From NCBI RefSeq assembly GCF_014651815.1, contig NZ_BMXP01000003.1, positions 1-64,000 on the forward strand: a stretch of 64,000 nucleotides of DNA, read 5' to 3'. Both the position numbers and the translations under genes were made by a program. The notes beneath the pieces are model-generated. The model did no database searches. It saw only the letters and a list, made by a program, of their open reading frames with translations, and was not told the origin of the DNA. Shown piece by piece: positions 56,660 through 64,000 of the stretch. Each line of letters starts with the position of its first letter. Within the stretch, counting starts at the first letter, position 1. The DNA is from Alteromonas halophila. GTDB taxonomy: Bacteria; Pseudomonadota; Gammaproteobacteria; Enterobacterales; Alteromonadaceae.

Positions 56660-58333
56660 TTACTCGTAAGAGTAGTCCATGGTTACGCCATTGTAGCTGC
56701 TGTAGCCGTGGATACCGATATGCCAGGTACCTGACTGCGGTGCACTGATGGTGCAGATTTCGTCATTACCGGCATTGTACGGGCGGCACTCGAAGGTGCT
56801 TAGCGTCGGCTCTGAGCCAAGACGCATGTACAGGTCGGCATCACCGCTGCCACCTGAGATTTCTACCGTCATAGTCGTTACGCCTTCCGGCACATCCCAG
56901 GTGTAACGGTCCCATGCATTACGCGAGCCTGACAGGTTAGTCAGCTGACCTGATACTGGCTCAACGCCACCATCGCCGCCACCGTTGTCACCGCCGCCGG
57001 ACGAACCGTCACAGCCGTTGGTGTTCAGGTAGTCGTACGCCGCTTCCAGTTTCATCAGGCCATAGCCATAGTAATTGTCACGGCCTGCAGCGCCTTTGTC
57101 TTCTGCAGTAGCAGTTAGCGCGGAACGGATGTCATCCGCAGAACACTGAGTGAAGTAACTCCAGACCAGTGCTGCACCGCCCGCTACGTGCGGCGTTGCC
57201 ATTGACGTACCAGTCAGGGCTGCATAGGTGTCATCAGGATACGTCGAGTTTACAGACGTACCTGGCGCTGCTATCTCAACCTGGTTGTTGTACTGCGAAT
57301 AGTTTGCCCAGCTTTCGTTAGATCCAACCGCACCAACTGACATTACTGCGTCATAGGAGGCCGGATAAGACTTAACACTGTTGCCATCATTACCGGCAGC
57401 CGCGACCAGCAGTACGCCATCGTCAGCAAAGCCTTGCATCGCGGATTCTTCAGCTGAAGATGACGACCCGCCACCCAGACTCATATTAACCACATTAGAG
57501 CCAGCGTCCTGGCACTGTTGCACTGCCTGAATAATGTCTGATGAGTACGTCCACTGACCATTGTCATCGAAAATTTTCACAATGTGCATGTCCACGCCGG
57601 GATACACACCAATGACACCTTCGCTGTTGTCATAGGCAGAGATAGTTCCTGCAACATGAGTACCGTGACCGTTACCGTCGTTGTACCAGTTACCGACCTG
57701 GCTGTTATTACCCTCACCGGTAACACCGTTATTGGTGTCAGGTAGATCAGGATGCCCAAGGTTATAACCCGTATCAATAATACAAACTTTACGGGCACTG
57801 GTATTAGACTGCGCAAACTGATCCGCTTCTACCATAGGAATACCGTAAGGCGTGGATTGCGCCATAAGCTTGCGCTTAGCATCCACCGAAACAGATTCGA
57901 TTGTAGGGTCATTACGCAGGGCGTTCAGGGCTTTTTTGCTCAGTTTTGCAGCCACCAGGTGCTGCCTTGCAATCACGCTCACCGTTTCACCACCGGCATT
58001 CGAGATTGTGTTGCGAGCCTGTACTGCGTTAAGGGCTACGTCGTTACCCAGATCACCGGTGTTTGCATCGCGCTGTGCTGAGAGTGCGTCGCCATTTTTC
58101 ATCAACCGTTCGCCACCAGGGCCGATTGCGCCTTTTTTGAACTTGACGATATAGCGCTGATTACTCTGCACTACTGGCATGGCTTGTAAGCGGTTTTCCA
58201 GCAATGTCTCGAAACCAGAATTCTGGCTTTCAACACGTACCGGACCGTTAGTCGCGGCAATAACACTTGCACTAAGCAGTGATACCGATGCGGCGAGAAC
58301 CGCTTTACTTGCGAGTTTATGGTGTTTTGTCAA
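56660..58333 (-). CDS. Secreted subtilisin-like protease with one PPC domain
   Basis: 557 residues: signal peptide (1-27), I9 propeptide (~58-150, RYIVKFKKG), S8 domain with D187 (IIDTGYN), H223 (GHGTHVAG), N315 (AAGND) and S377 (GTSMATPHV), a Gly-rich linker (SSGGGDNGGGDGG) and one PPC domain (~470-557). It is close in sequence to the 775-residue enzyme (both have GxYPGVxMHxVKIF), so they are paralogues. Extracellular protein degradation is the expected role. Own terminator, so it is transcribed alone. Confidence 0.95.
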   Translation of the reverse strand: MTKHHKLASKAVLAASVSLLSASVIAATNGPVRVESQNSGFETLLENRLQAMPVVQSNQRYIVKFKKGAIGPGGERLMKNGDALSAQRDANTGDLGNDVALNAVQARNTISNAGGETVSVIARQHLVAAKLSKKALNALRNDPTIESVSVDAKRKLMAQSTPYGIPMVEADQFAQSNTSARKVCIIDTGYNLGHPDLPDTNNGVTGEGNNSQVGNWYNDGNGHGTHVAGTISAYDNSEGVIGVYPGVDMHIVKIFDDNGQWTYSSDIIQAVQQCQDAGSNVVNMSLGGGSSSSAEESAMQGFADDGVLLVAAAGNDGNSVKSYPASYDAVMSVGAVGSNESWANYSQYNNQVEIAAPGTSVNSTYPDDTYAALTGTSMATPHVAGGAALVWSYFTQCSADDIRSALTATAEDKGAAGRDNYYGYGLMKLEAAYDYLNTNGCDGSSGGGDNGGGDGGVEPVSGQLTNLSGSRNAWDRYTWDVPEGVTTMTVEISGGSGDADLYMRLGSEPTLSTFECRPYNAGNDEICTISAPQSGTWHIGIHGYSSYNGVTMDYSYE

Positions 58334-58832
58334 AACAAATTTCCTCTACTTGTTGTTTTTTTTCCTCTTCTCAAATTTTTAGTTTTTTTAACGAGAAGTA
58401 GGGTGTACGTGATGTCACCCGGGTACCTGCATTCTTCAGCAACCATGGTTTACCTGATGACATCCCATCACTGACGTTTATTTCGCCAGCAACTTTGATA
58501 CTACGTACACAACAACCAGCATGTGTATAAGTAAGAATACGCATATATATAAATGCATACGTATGCAGAAAGGAAAGAATTACTGACACCAACCTATAGA
58601 GCAGATATGACGAGGAGTATAGGGAATATGCTTAAGTATAAACGAGCAACATACTGAAAATATTATTCATTTTCTTTTTAAAATTAAAGGAATATGAGCG
58701 CGCTTGCATGCAACTGGCCGCAAACGTTTACTCATTTGTGAAGGGAGGCAGTTACGCAGCTGGCGTGCGAAACAACGCCTGGGACCGTTATACGGAGGCA
58801 GAAATATCAAGCTGACATATGCGTGTACTGGC
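58334..58832. other. Intergenic region upstream of the one-PPC subtilase
   Basis: About 500 bases without a convincing gene. It contains a perfect 14-bp palindrome, TGCATACGTATGCA (58554-58567), next to an AT repeat (ATATATAT), and a CTTCTC...GAGAAG pair near 58366-58396. These may be control sites for the protease gene. The 3' end of rlmB lies at 58833 with no strong terminator after it. Confidence 0.5.
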
Positions 58833-59573
58833 TTAGCCTGCGCGCTGACGGACGATTTCGTAAAGACAAACACCGGTCGCCACAGACACATTCAGGCTGG
58901 TCACACTGCCAGCCATGGGAAGCTTAACCAGGTGATCGCAATGCTCGCGGGTCAGGCGGCGCATGCCTTTGCCTTCTGCGCCCATCACCAGGGCGGTGGG
59001 GCCGGATACATCAATGTCATACAGTGTCTGGTCGGTTTCACCGGCCGTGCCAACTACCCACACACCGTTATCTTTAAGGTGCTTAAGTGTGCGCGCAAGA
59101 TTGGTAACCTGTATAAGCGGCATGACTTCTGCCGCGCCACAGGCTACCTTGCGTACCGTTGGCGTGAGACTGGCTGACTTATCCTTGGGCACGATCACCG
59201 CATCCACGCCGGCCCCATCGGCAGTGCGCAGACAGGCGCCCAGATTGTGTGGATCGGTGACGCCGTCAAGTACCAGAAAAAACGGCTGTCTAGCGTTCTC
59301 CACAATGGTATCCAGATCGCTTTCATCCAGTACCCGGGCGGGCTTAGCTCTGGCCACAACGCCCTGATGTTGCTGGCCGCCTACTTTGTCGTCCAGCGTC
59401 TTACGCTGACAAAACTGAAGACTGATACCAAAACGCCGGGCCTGATTAACAATGTCACCCAGCCGGTCGTCATTACGGCCTTTCAGCACCAGTATTTCGA
59501 TGATCCGTTCCGGCTCTTTTTGTAACACAGACTGCATTGCATGAAGCCCGTACAGCCACTCCTGCTGTGCCAT
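58833..59573 (-). CDS. rlmB: 23S rRNA (guanosine-2251-2'-O)-methyltransferase
   Basis: 246 residues, SpoU family. N-terminal L30-like substrate domain ([12 protein letters not shown]) and the three knotted motifs: [27 protein letters not shown] and [14 protein letters not shown]. It methylates G2251 in the P-loop of 23S rRNA. Its ATG overlaps the rnr stop by one base (TAATG). Confidence 0.96.
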   Translation of the reverse strand: MAQQEWLYGLHAMQSVLQKEPERIIEILVLKGRNDDRLGDIVNQARRFGISLQFCQRKTLDDKVGGQQHQGVVARAKPARVLDESDLDTIVENARQPFFLVLDGVTDPHNLGACLRTADGAGVDAVIVPKDKSASLTPTVRKVACGAAEVMPLIQVTNLARTLKHLKDNGVWVVGTAGETDQTLYDIDVSGPTALVMGAEGKGMRRLTREHCDHLVKLPMAGSVTSLNVSVATGVCLYEIVRQRAG

Positions 59574-61909
59574 TATTTACCCCGTTTGCTGTTAGACGCG
59601 TTGGCTTTGCCACGCTTCTTCGCTGGTTTGCCACTTTTTTTCCCGCCGGCTTTACCGTCATCGCCCTTTTTGCCGCCTCGCGCGGGTTTCGTGGCCTTCT
59701 TCACAGGGACTTTTTTGCCCCCTTTGCCTTTCAGTGTCTGCTGATCGAACACCAGATCAATTTTGCGCTCATCCAGATTCACTGCCGCAACTTTGACTTC
59801 AACCGTATCACCCAGACGGAATTGACGGTGCCCGGACTCGCCGGCCAGAATTTGTTTCACTTCATCATAGTGATAGAAGTCATCATCCAGCGACGTAATG
59901 TGCACCAGACCGTCAATATGGTATTCCGTCAGGCGAACGAACAGACCAAACCCGGTAACCGAACTGACAACCCCTTCAAACGTGTCACCAACATGATCGA
60001 GCATGAACTCGCATTTCAGCCAGTCAGCCACGTCACGGGTAGCGTCATCGGCGCGGCGCTCGGTAGTAGAACACTGCTCACCTAACGTCTCAATTTCTTC
60101 CTCGGTGTACGCTTTGGCGCCGCTGACAGCCTTTTTGCCCTGCTGTTTGGCAATAATGCTTTTCAGCGCACGGTGCACTACCAGATCCGGGTAGCGGCGA
60201 ATTGGTGAGGTAAAGTGCGCATAAGCATCCAGCGCCAGGCCAAAGTGACCAATATTATCCCCGTCATACACTGCCTGTTTCATTGAGCGTAACAACATGG
60301 TCTGGATAAGCTCTTCGTCCGGACGCTGGCGGGTTTTATTCACTACATCCGTAAAGTCAGCCGGGGTTGCGTCGTCGGTAATGCGGTGCGGTATGCCAAT
60401 TTCACCTAAGTAACTGGTGAACGTCGTCAGCCTGTCGGCATCCGGTTTGTCGTGCACGCGGTACAGGGCGGGTGCCTGGTTTTTCTCCAGGTACAGCGCG
60501 GCACTGACATTAGCCATGATCATGCACTCTTCAATGAGCTTATGCGCATCGTTGCGCTCTACTGGCACAATATTTTCTATCTTGCGCTGGGCATTGAAGA
60601 CAAACTTACTTTCCTGAGTTTCAAACTCAATAGCGCCACGCTGCTGGCGGGCTTTTTTAAGTGCCCGATATAGATCATGCAGATTGCGAAGGTGCGGGAC
60701 GTGTTCTTCGTAGCGTTCGTATAACTCTTTATCTCCCTGCAGAATTTGCCACACCTTGGTATAAGTAAGGCGTGCATGTGAATTCATCACAGCTTCGTAG
60801 AACTGATAATCCTGCAGCTTGCCCTGTGGCGATATCGTCATTTCACACACCATGCACAGCCGGTCCACTTCCGGGTTGAGCGAGCACAATCCATTTGACA
60901 AGACTTCCGGCAACATTGGGATCACCTGGGACGGAAAATAGACCGAGTTCCCCCGGTTTTGCGCTTCATCATCCAGTGCGGTGCCGGTTCTTACATAGTG
61001 ACTGACATCGGCAATAGCCACCCATAGCTGCCAGCCCCCTTCATCGAGTGGCTCACAAAATACGGCATCATCGAAGTCGCGTGCGTCCTCGCCGTCAATC
61101 GTTACCAGCGGTAACTGACGTAAATCAATACGCCCTGCTTTGGCTTCTTCGGGGACCGCGTCATCCAGCTTTTGCACCTGACGGGTGACACCATCCGGCC
61201 ACTGATGGGGAATATCAAAGGTACGCAGCGCCATTTCAATTTCCATACCTGGCGCCATGTGTTCACCCAGGATTTCAATGATTTTGCCGACCGGGTTTAC
61301 CCGTTTGCGTGGTCGCTGCGTCATTTCAACCACTACTACCTGGCCCATACGGGCACCCTGGGTATGCTCTGGCGGGATGACAATTTCGTGCTGCAGGCGA
61401 CTGTCATCAGGTATCACAACGCCAAACCCGTGCTCGACAAAGTACCGTCCGACAATGGGCTCACTGCGGGGCTCGATTACTCTGTTTATAAAGGCTTCGC
61501 GGCGGCCGCGACGATCGGTTCCGCTATCGCGCGCTTCAACTACATCGTCATGCAGGAAAAACTGCATCTGCCCGGCACTGATATATAAATCACCGCTTCT
61601 GTCCTCGGGCCGGAGAAACCCGAAGCCATCGCGGTGGCCAATAATGCGCCCACGGATTAGTTCATCCTGATTCTGGATCTGGTATTTTTTCTGGCGGGTA
61701 AACTGAATTTGCCCTTCACGCTCCATAGCTCGCAGGCGTCGCTGTATACCAATGCGGCTTTCCTCATCAGGAGCATTTACCGCCGTGCAAATCTCAAGAA
61801 ATGTCATTGGCAGCTTACCCGATTTAAGCACACTGAGCAGGTACTCCCGGCTGGCTACGGGATTCTCGTATTTTTCCTTTTCTCGCTCGAAATGGGGGTC
61901 GTCACTCAT
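59573..61909 (-). CDS. rnr: Exoribonuclease R
   Basis: 778 residues. Winged helix (~20-80), two cold-shock domains, the RNB domain with catalytic Asp cluster [15 protein letters not shown] (D272, D278, D280, D281), S1 domain (~640-720) and a lysine-rich tail. It degrades structured RNA 3' to 5'. Order rnr-rlmB is the same as in E. coli. The 250 bases between it and the divergent lipoprotein gene hold the promoters of both. Confidence 0.97.
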   Translation of the reverse strand: MSDDPHFEREKEKYENPVASREYLLSVLKSGKLPMTFLEICTAVNAPDEESRIGIQRRLRAMEREGQIQFTRQKKYQIQNQDELIRGRIIGHRDGFGFLRPEDRSGDLYISAGQMQFFLHDDVVEARDSGTDRRGRREAFINRVIEPRSEPIVGRYFVEHGFGVVIPDDSRLQHEIVIPPEHTQGARMGQVVVVEMTQRPRKRVNPVGKIIEILGEHMAPGMEIEMALRTFDIPHQWPDGVTRQVQKLDDAVPEEAKAGRIDLRQLPLVTIDGEDARDFDDAVFCEPLDEGGWQLWVAIADVSHYVRTGTALDDEAQNRGNSVYFPSQVIPMLPEVLSNGLCSLNPEVDRLCMVCEMTISPQGKLQDYQFYEAVMNSHARLTYTKVWQILQGDKELYERYEEHVPHLRNLHDLYRALKKARQQRGAIEFETQESKFVFNAQRKIENIVPVERNDAHKLIEECMIMANVSAALYLEKNQAPALYRVHDKPDADRLTTFTSYLGEIGIPHRITDDATPADFTDVVNKTRQRPDEELIQTMLLRSMKQAVYDGDNIGHFGLALDAYAHFTSPIRRYPDLVVHRALKSIIAKQQGKKAVSGAKAYTEEEIETLGEQCSTTERRADDATRDVADWLKCEFMLDHVGDTFEGVVSSVTGFGLFVRLTEYHIDGLVHITSLDDDFYHYDEVKQILAGESGHRQFRLGDTVEVKVAAVNLDERKIDLVFDQQTLKGKGGKKVPVKKATKPARGGKKGDDGKAGGKKSGKPAKKRGKANASNSKRGK

Positions 61910-62160
61910 GCCGTTATTGATTTTCCTGTATTGGTAAATGGCTTGCCGGGTTGCGTACGGGGCAAAACTGCGGCAAGTATAACAGTAATTAATCCGTGCA
62001 GGGCGTGCCTGCGTTATAAAATACTGAACTTACGACAGTAAAGCACACTCACAATTCCGTAGTGTTAAGATTTCGCTAAGCTAAGGAAGATGCGAAGATG
62101 ACTGTAAGCATCTTCCTGACTGTTGTTATATTTTTCAGTTGTCGAATAAGGACCATGACT

Positions 62161-62439
62161 ATGAACTATCGTTTACTCGCACTTTCACTGCTTTCTGTAG
62201 CTGGCCTGAGTGCCTGTAACACACATTCCACAACCATGTGCACCGACGCCCCTCAAAGTGAGTGGCAGGATCAGGATGCATTTCAGTCAACGTTGTTAAA
62301 TCAGGGCTACAAAATTAACGAATTTAAGGTAACCGACGGTAATTGCTACGAAATTTACGGGTTTGATGCCAAGGACAACAAAGTTGAAATTTACTTCAAC
62401 CCGGTAGATGGCAGCATTGTAAAACAAGAGTCTCACTAA
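62161..62439 (+). CDS. Small PepSY-like lipoprotein
   Basis: 92 residues from ATG 62161; TAAGGA (62147-62152) is eight bases before it, while ATGs at 62098 and 62155 are badly placed. Lipobox GLSAC with Cys19. The rest (QGYKINEFKVTDGNCYEIYG, VEIYFNPVDGSIVKQ) fits a single PepSY domain. Its stop overlaps the start of the cytochrome b561 gene by one base. PepSY proteins with such cytochromes occur in other gammaproteobacteria; the function is unknown. Confidence 0.8.
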   Translation: MNYRLLALSLLSVAGLSACNTHSTTMCTDAPQSEWQDQDAFQSTLLNQGYKINEFKVTDGNCYEIYGFDAKDNKVEIYFNPVDGSIVKQESH

Positions 62440-62960
62440 TGGCCAACCGTGGCCAGCTACAGATCTGGGCATTACCGGTACGTCTTTGCCACTGGTTGTT
62501 TGTAATTGGTTTTACGCTTAATTACTTCATTCTGGAAGCGGGACGTACCGCCCACGAAATTGTCGGTTATGTACTGGTTGCGCTGGTGCTGTTTCGCATC
62601 GTCTGGGGGGTGGTGAAGCCTGGCCATGCGCATTTCGGACAGTTTCACCTGAACTACCGGGCCGTGCGGGAACATCTGCACCACCTGCGCAAACGAAGTA
62701 TTCCCCGTGACAGCGGCCACAACCCGATTGGCTGGTTGTTTGTGTTTGCTACGCTTGCCTTGTTCCTCGTGCTTGGTATTACCGGCTTCTTACTGGAAGA
62801 AATTGATGCGCTGTTCGGCAACCCCACTGTAGAGCTCATTCATTCGCTGGCAGGTGATACGCTGATGGTACTGGCGTGTATTCATATTGCGGCGGTACTT
62901 TTTACCCAATGGCGGGGGCGCATTGCTCTGATCAGCCCCATGATTACCGGTAAGCGCTAA
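62439..62960 (+). CDS. Cytochrome b561 family membrane protein
   Basis: 173 residues, four membrane segments. Candidate haem ligands H18 (LCHWLF), H39 (TAHEIVGY), H135 (LIHSLAGD) and H149 (CIHIAAVLF). An inner-membrane di-haem electron carrier, possibly for superoxide or quinol oxidation. Translation is coupled to the PepSY lipoprotein. Confidence 0.88.
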   Translation: MANRGQLQIWALPVRLCHWLFVIGFTLNYFILEAGRTAHEIVGYVLVALVLFRIVWGVVKPGHAHFGQFHLNYRAVREHLHHLRKRSIPRDSGHNPIGWLFVFATLALFLVLGITGFLLEEIDALFGNPTVELIHSLAGDTLMVLACIHIAAVLFTQWRGRIALISPMITGKR

Positions 62961-62982
62961 ACAAGACGTAGCGCACAACCTC

Positions 62983-63642
62983 TCAGCTGTCTGCAGGACG
63001 CCGGGCCGCTCGCACGGCTTTGGGGTGCATCAGTGATTCCAGCTGTTCCAGACATGCCGCAATTTTTGCGTGTGTTTGTTTGTCGTCAGTCACGGCGTTA
63101 TACAGCCAGTGATAGGCGTCTTCGTAATCATACGGGCTGCCATGACCATCGATAAACAGCTCTGCCAGCTGGAGCTGCGCTTTAAGATTACCCAGCGCCG
63201 CCGCCTCGCGCAGATAAATGACCGCGCGCGACTTGTCCTCCTGCACCAGTGTCCCTTTTGAATAATAACGCCCCAGTTGTTCCAGTGCGGCAGGTAGCCC
63301 CTGTTTTGCGGCATCTTCCATAAAGCCAATACCCCGTGCCGGCGCAGCATCAACACACACACCCCAGGCAAGCATATCGCCCCACAAAAACTGATAAGCA
63401 GGTACGCGCAGCACTTCAGCCCGCGCTTCAATATCCTGCACCAGCTGACAGCGATCCATGACGACCCGGTCGAGATGTTCATTGGCATTAATGAGTCGTA
63501 TCAACTCATCCTGGGTGTACAGCTGCACCGCACGGAGCTGCGATGATTCCTCATCCTGCTGGGCATGCGCATTCAAAGGTAACTGCCACACAGCCATTAC
63601 CGTCATCAAACAAACAAAGAATTTTCCTGCGCCCATATTCAT
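62983..63642 (-). CDS. Secreted Sel1-repeat protein
   Basis: 219 residues with a signal peptide (1-27, NAHAQQ). Sel1-like TPR units: GIGFMEDAAKQGLPAALEQLGRYY, AVIYLREAAALGNLKAQLQLAELF and a third at AYHWLYNAV. Such periplasmic solenoids mediate protein contacts. It converges with the cytochrome gene across 22 bases. The third codon is an alternative start. Confidence 0.82.
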   Translation of the reverse strand: MNMGAGKFFVCLMTVMAVWQLPLNAHAQQDEESSQLRAVQLYTQDELIRLINANEHLDRVVMDRCQLVQDIEARAEVLRVPAYQFLWGDMLAWGVCVDAAPARGIGFMEDAAKQGLPAALEQLGRYYSKGTLVQEDKSRAVIYLREAAALGNLKAQLQLAELFIDGHGSPYDYEDAYHWLYNAVTDDKQTHAKIAACLEQLESLMHPKAVRAARRPADS

Positions 63643-63657
63643 GATGCTACTACGTTT

Positions 63658-63840
63658 TTAACCTGTAGAAATGTATCGACCCGCGTGCATAAACCTTGAA
63701 TCAGATATGCATACACATTCACGGTGTCGCCGGTCTGCACACCAGGCCTCGTTGAGTTTGCCTATAAGCCGCCAGGCCAGTAAAAGACTGACCTGCTCAT
63801 CTACTTCGCTGTCCGCCTGAGTGCCTACAGGCTTGACCAA
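63658..63840 (-). CDS. Doubtful 60-codon ORF
   Basis: TTG start; a GGGA lies five bases upstream. The product has an amphipathic helix-like LLLAWRLIGKLNEAWCADRR and no match that I know. It lies in the same frame as, and directly after, the TIGR02647-type gene. It may be a real small protein or a chance reading. Confidence 0.25.
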   Translation of the reverse strand: MVKPVGTQADSEVDEQVSLLLAWRLIGKLNEAWCADRRHRECVCISDSRFMHAGRYISTG

Positions 63841-63855
63841 ACCTTTCCCAGGTAG

Positions 63856-64000
63856 TCAGTTGAGCTTCATCAGCAACGCATCCTGAATACGACGGGCGTG
63901 GTCTGCAATATCGTGTCCTAAGTCAGTAAGATAGCCACCATCCGGCTGCGTAATAACCCCCTTTGCATGAAGCCTGGCAGCGGCATCAACAATGGTCTGG
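63856..64000 (-). CDS. TIGR02647-type protein, 3' end (partial)
   Basis: Only the last 47 codons are in the window. The visible residues, AAARLHAKGVITQPDGGYLT then DLGHDIADHARRIQ, match the end of the short TIGR02647 family (~80 residues) of gammaproteobacteria, whose role is unknown. The 5' end lies beyond the right edge. Confidence 0.75.
   Translation of the reverse strand, partial: QTIVDAAARLHAKGVITQPDGGYLTDLGHDIADHARRIQDALLMKLN

Noticed and set aside
58371-58592. 73-codon minus-strand ORF in the gap upstream of the subtilase
   Set aside because: No ribosome binding site, no recognisable motif, and atypical composition; more likely regulatory DNA.
61910-62160. tRNA gene upstream of rnr
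   Set aside because: No cloverleaf, T-loop (GTTCGAATC-like) or acceptor pairing could be found.

Overview
The window reads as chromosomal DNA of a marine gammaproteobacterium, most likely the Alteromonadaceae (Alteromonas/Salinimonas-like). The reasons are the gammaproteobacterial spc and alpha ribosomal operons with an S4-type alpha leader, the 16S 5' end, RNase R/RlmB in the usual order, extracellular subtilases with PPC domains, and a large ABC-exported polysaccharide locus rich in sulfotransferases. Species cannot be fixed from sequence reading alone.

Layout. 1-521 (minus): the 5' tip of a 16S gene running off the left edge, with its leader, boxA and three tandem stringent-type promoters. 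698-1483 (+): a secreted protein built of exact 15-residue repeats. 1533-5624 (minus): a TolC / HlyD / ABC-like operon whose ABC protein has lost every ATPase motif, divergent from a NhaR-like LysR regulator (5727-6623). 6660-7744 and 15093-16115: two unrelated RES/Xre toxin-antitoxin modules bracketing 7901-14878.

7901-40959 (almost all minus): a polysaccharide island of about 33 kb. It makes dTDP-L-rhamnose (rfbBDCA), GDP-mannose (manC, manB) and GDP-L-fucose (gmd, fcl, with a GDP-mannose hydrolase). It carries a lipid-linked-sugar style trio (GT-C/TPR membrane protein, DUF2304, DPM1-like GT2), several GT2 and GT4 transferases, a pyruvyltransferase-like protein, five sulfotransferase-like proteins, and a Wzm/Wzt (KpsMT-like) exporter. 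Next to the exporter lie two coiled-coil proteins, one with an N-terminal FkbM-like methyltransferase domain. That layout resembles WbdD chain-length control. I infer a sulfated, fucose- and rhamnose-containing surface polysaccharide exported by an ABC transporter.

41102-49703 (minus): complete spc and alpha operons, rplN through rplQ, including rpmD and rpmJ, ending at a strong bidirectional terminator. The S10 operon is not upstream of rplN; its usual place is taken by a hybrid histidine kinase (49938-52079) and a DUF4397 lipoprotein (52159-53532). That two-gene block is flanked by a diverged direct repeat of about 50 bp.

53995-58333: two paralogous secreted subtilases with three and one C-terminal PPC domains. 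58833-61909: rlmB and rnr, overlapping by one base. 62161-62960 (+): a PepSY-like lipoprotein coupled to a cytochrome b561. 62983-64000 (minus): a Sel1-repeat protein, a doubtful 60-codon ORF and the 3' end of a TIGR02647-type gene.
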